Shown here in pieces: positions 60,649 to 64,000 of a stretch of DNA of 64,000 nucleotides. Source of the DNA: Anaeramoeba flamelloides (taxonomy: Eukaryota; Metamonada; Anaeramoebidae). The stretch is from positions 12,029,001 through 12,093,000 of the forward strand of contig JANTQA010000008.1 of NCBI GenBank assembly GCA_027625915.1. The letters run 5' to 3'. The translations under genes and the position numbers were made by a program. The notes under the pieces are model-generated. The model made no database searches and had not been told where the DNA came from. It was given only the letters and a program-made list of their open reading frames with translations. Within the stretch, counting starts at the first letter, position 1, and the number at the start of each line of letters is the position of its first letter.

Positions 60649-62089
60649 TAAAATGTCAATTAATTTTTTTTAATTAATTTTTTGAAGAAATTGTATTTGA
60701 AATAAAAAGTTTGTTTAATTTTATAGAAATTGAAATTGAAGTTAAGTAATAATGGAATTTAAATGCTTGGAAGGGTATATATCTTTATATTTTATTGAAA
60801 ATAATTTCAATTGTTGTTGATCCTTGAGATAAAATCCATTCCAATATCCCCAAAGTTATTACAAACATGAAACTTCGGGTTATTAATAGCAAAAAAAAAT
60901 TAGGTATTTTGAAAAAAAGTGTTGCAAGTTTTTTTTTTTTTTTTATTTCATATCAGAGTCTTATTAAGATAGTTCTATTATCCTGATAAAAAAATAATTT
61001 TTATAAGATGTAATAAGTATGTGTTATATTTTTTTTTAAACTTTTACATTTTATTTGAGACATTTTAAGGAAATAAATTTGGATCAATATAGATAAGAAT
61101 TTAGATCATATCTCACAAAAAAGTTTAATATAGCACTGTAGTTGGGATGGATAAATTTTGTGAAATTGTTTAATTATTAGGCAAAGTTTAGAAAATTTTC
61201 TAGATCTTTGTTTTTCAATTCTAATTGGGTGAAAAAAGATGTATTTTACTAAAAAAACAATTTAACTGTAAAAATTTTATTAAAAGTTATTTTAGAACGC
61301 TTAAAATATTTTTTTTTTTTTTGGGGAGATTTTAAATCTCATAAATGCCAAAAAGATGGCTCATCTCTACTATTAATGTTTTGAACAGATAATTTGATTC
61401 AAGGAATCAAATTATTAGTTCAAAAAAGTTCAAAAAAAAAAAATTTCATCATTTTTTGGAGATTGTTTAAAAATGGAATAAATACCATTTTTTGTTGGAA
61501 AACAATGTACAAAATCTAAACAATGATTTTTTTCTTGGTTCGATTGAAATCAAGATCGCATTTTTAAAAATATAAATAATGTTTCGTCTCTTTCTTTTTC
61601 AAATAAAAAAGAGAAGATACCATTTATAAGAGGAATTTGAAAATGTTAAAAAAACACAAATACAAATTGAATTTTAGAAAAAAAAAAAAAAAATTTATAA
61701 ATCAATAAAAAATCAAAGCAGTGAATCTATTGAAATTATGAAAAATTTTTAATTACAATTCAAAAAATATTTTATTTTTAATCTGGGGTAACTCATAATC
61801 CTACAGAAAAATATTAATTTTATCAAAAAAATAAATTTATTATTTATTCATAAATCTGGAGATGAATAGCTCCAACTCAATTATCGATCAATTTCAATTA
61901 ACCAAACACTTTTAATATTTTTTCTTAAATTATTAGATGCAAAAATCCAAGATTCTTGGATTTAGTTTAAAAAAATCAATTTGAATTTAAAAATTAAATA
62001 ACAGAATAGAAGTTTTAAATTTATTAAGGAAATCTAAAAAAATAAAAAATAAATCTTAAAAAAGAAAATATTTCTATTTTTACAATTGA
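60649..62089. other. Upstream region of the RCC1-BTB gene
   Basis: Should contain the missing 5' exons, but I see no RCC1-like frame on the minus strand; AT-rich with a T/G run near 61310. Confidence 0.4.
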
Positions 62090-62600
62090 TATACAAAAAT
62101 TATTGGATTCTATTCATCATTCACTTTTCTTTCATTCAATTAAAAAATTATATAAAAAATGAAATAATAATAAAATTTTCTCCTAAGCTTATTATTCAGA
62201 AGAAGAAATTGGTGTTTATCAGGGAGATAGTCTGTCTCCTTTGTTATTTGGATTTATTATCATTTTCTTCTAGATAAGATCAAATCATAAGTAAAACGTG
62301 TTCAAATACTTGCTGATGACTTTATATTAATTATAAAAGTGTCACTAATATAAATAAATTATCAAGTTGAAATATATAATCATTATTATATATTTTGGAA
62401 TGAATCCGAATAAGTTTAAAACTAAAAAAAACTACAAATACAATATATATATATCTTATGTATTTGGCTAGATAAACAAATTCATTGAAAATTTAATCTT
62501 GAAAAAGTGAAAAACAAATTTCAAAAAATTAATCAATACTTTTCAACAAAAAAACTTTACCATTGGATTATATATATATTTATATATATATTATTTTGAA

Positions 62601-62613
62601 GGGGGGGGGGGGG
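62601..62613. repeat. G13 homopolymer
   Basis: Thirteen consecutive G next to a (TA)n run; very unusual at this base composition and could form a quadruplex. Confidence 0.85.
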
Positions 62614-62635
62614 CGAATTAATTTCCTCTTACAGC

Positions 62636-62830
62636 CGTGAGGTTTTTTTTAATTTGAGAAATGATGAGAAAATTTGATAACTTTTCTTTTCATTTCAAAA
62701 ATTAAAAAAAAAACACCGTTGGGTTTTTCAGAATTCATAAAAATTGAGTAAAATCATAGATTTAACTCAATTATTTTAAATTTTGGAAAACATAAGCACT
62801 CCATGGCACTCTTCGACACGATTTTTTATT
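62636..62830. repeat. Two tandem palindromic elements in the LINE
   Basis: First: GAGGTTTTTTTTAATTTGAG ... TTCAAAAATTAAAAAAAAAA. Second (62716-62800): GTTGGGTTTTTCAGAATTC ... AATTTTGGAAAACATAAGCA, then CACTCCATGGCACTC. Same family as 50479-50830. Confidence 0.6.
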
Positions 62831-63159
62831 TATATTATTGTTATACAAATATATATATATATTAAAGTAGTTTTACAGGGAAAAATATTACTAATACCAG
62901 AATCAATTGGAAAAAAAATTTTCAAAAATTCTAGATAAGAAACTATACAAAAAAGTTATTTTTAGAAAAAATACACAGAAACTCTTCAACATGACTAATC
63001 AAAATTACGAAATTTATTGCGCTTGTCGGGAATTTTTTATCAAAGCTCTTATGGTTAGAAAACTTTTGGTAATAAAGAAAAAATAATAAAAATAAAGTGA
63101 AAACAAAAAATCTTTAAAATAGTAAAAATATATATAAATTTGGGCACCCAGTGCCTCAC

Positions 63160-63260
63160 TCTGAGAGGTAGTGTCAAGTTTTTTTTTAAATTCAAAAGAA
63201 TTGAGCAAAATGAAAGATTTTACTCTATTCTTTTAAATTAAAAAAAACCTAACAACAGTA
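63160..63260. repeat. Palindromic element at another LINE position
   Basis: TTAAATTCAAAAGAATTGAG ... CTATTCTTTTAAATTAAAAA with AACCTAAC at the right tip. The homologous retroposon at 6 kb lacks it here and has one elsewhere, so the palindromes move independently. Confidence 0.65.
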
Positions 63261-63475
63261 GAATACCATTTATTAATTACGGATTGTGGAATTTTTATCT
63301 ATAATCAATAATCTTTCTATAGGGTTTTTGCTCCTCCTTTTAGGATGTGGATAATTTTTAATTTGGCCATGTAAATGATATAATATTTTTTTACTTTAAT
63401 ATTTTAATTATTTTTCTTCTTCTCTTTTTTTTATTTGATAATTTTTCTTTAATTACTCCTTTCTCGAATAAATAA

Positions 63476-64000
63476 ATAAAACGAAAAATATTACTTTTCA
63501 AATTTAACCAAATTCTCAATTTTTGCAAAATAGTCAATTCTATTGAAATATATTAGCGTTAGGTATTTAAAAATGATTTTTCAGCAAGACTAAGGTATGT
63601 TCGAGTAGGCTAGGGTCGTTTGGATGGTATCTTCGGGAATTTTGGTTCGTGTTTTGAAAAAAAAAAAAGAATTAATAGACCAATTAAACTTGTGATAACT
63701 TGTTTTAAGGGGTAAAATTTTTCCACTTAACTTTGGTGGTAAAAATTTTGTTTCTTTCTATTTTATTTTTTTTACATATATTTAGTTTTGATTATTTCAT
63801 CATTTTGGATTTTCTACAATTTAAGTAATAAAAGAATACGAATCCACAAAATAATCTTTTTGATTTTTCCTCCCACAATCATTAAAAATGATTAAAATCT
63901 TTTAACACCATGAAAATAATCAAGAAACTCTTCAAAAATACGAAAAAATTTCAAATTTGATCACATTTGAAATTCAATAATATCCCCGTTTTACATAGTC
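63476..64000. other. Right-edge non-coding sequence
   Basis: No gene. 63590-63655 (GACTAAGGTATGTTCGAG, GGGTCGTTTGGATGG) is markedly more G-rich and complex than the surroundings but has no match in the window. Confidence 0.4.

Larger units (their letters stand above)
62090..63475 (+). mobile_element. Degenerate LINE (non-LTR retrotransposon) with reverse-transcriptase relic
   Basis: At 62103 on, LDSIHHSLFFHSIKKLY, then EEEIGVYQGDSLSPLLFGF (RT motif GVxQGDxLSPLLF) in the same frame after a stop; then in another frame QILADDFILIIK (catalytic ADD) and GMNPNKFKT (thumb GLxINxxKT). Stops and frame changes show it is dead. The 3' part, 62992-63475, matches the 6073-6569 retroposon over its full length and ends in (AATA)n, so the small retroposons are probably this LINE's 3' ends. 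Palindromic elements and a G run interrupt it. Confidence 0.7.

Overview
The window is a stretch of very AT-rich eukaryotic nuclear DNA. It is a low-density gene landscape of seven recognisable host genes, most of them split by GT-AG introns (donors such as GTAAGT or GTATGT, acceptors TAG/CAG). These sit in long, repeat-filled non-coding stretches full of A and T tracts. TAA and TGA end genes and no stop is reassigned, so the code looks standard. Protein types (small RasGAP, BAR, RCC1 plus two BTB, FHA-kinase, SAPS) and K/E-rich low-complexity runs suggest an amoeboid protist of the anaeramoebid or amoebozoan kind. That is an inference from gene content; no rRNA or other phylogenetic marker is present.

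Layout. 1-3989 (+): DNA polymerase delta catalytic subunit, entering from the left edge, with a 314-residue intein in the YGDTDS active-site motif. 4.9-8 kb: a tRNA-derived SINE with target-site duplications, a non-LTR retroposon with a 16-base duplication, and a TTAA-flanked DNA element. 10753-11951 (+): GAPDH, two exons. 16.2-20.2 kb (-): SAPS-domain (PP6 regulatory subunit-like) gene, four exons placed, with a mobile element in one intron. 17.5-26.2 kb: three copies of one 1.2-kb TTAA-flanked element. 26748-31236 (-): a compact RasGAP, three exons, 377 residues. 33-35 kb: foldback element and retroposon pieces. 35683-36742 (-): BAR-domain protein. 37-44.8 kb: repeats, no convincing gene. 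44835-52427 (+): a nine-exon FHA-kinase gene of CHK2/RAD53 layout, 437 residues, whose kinase lacks the catalytic HRD aspartate. 53325-56735: a mariner-like MITE split by a 2.8-kb DNA transposon carrying a transposase-like gene. 59330-60645 (-): RCC1/double-BTB protein, partial. 62.1-63.5 kb: degenerate LINE whose 3' part matches the retroposon at 6 kb.

The host genes are housekeeping or signalling genes with no shared pathway and on both strands, so there is no operon logic. Two touch genome maintenance (polymerase delta and the CHK2-like protein), but they lie 40 kb apart and the proximity is probably chance. Large introns (2.7, 3.1, 3.9 and 1.6 kb) are large because they have taken in mobile elements.

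The most remarkable feature is the intein: a Ser1...Asn protein-splicing element at the pol-c site, otherwise best known from giant-virus and archaeal B-family polymerases, here inside what looks like the cell's own replicative polymerase. Second are the FHA-pseudokinase and a set of palindromic repeats with conserved tips but different arms, found at different places inside related host elements. All repeat and exon boundaries were read by eye.
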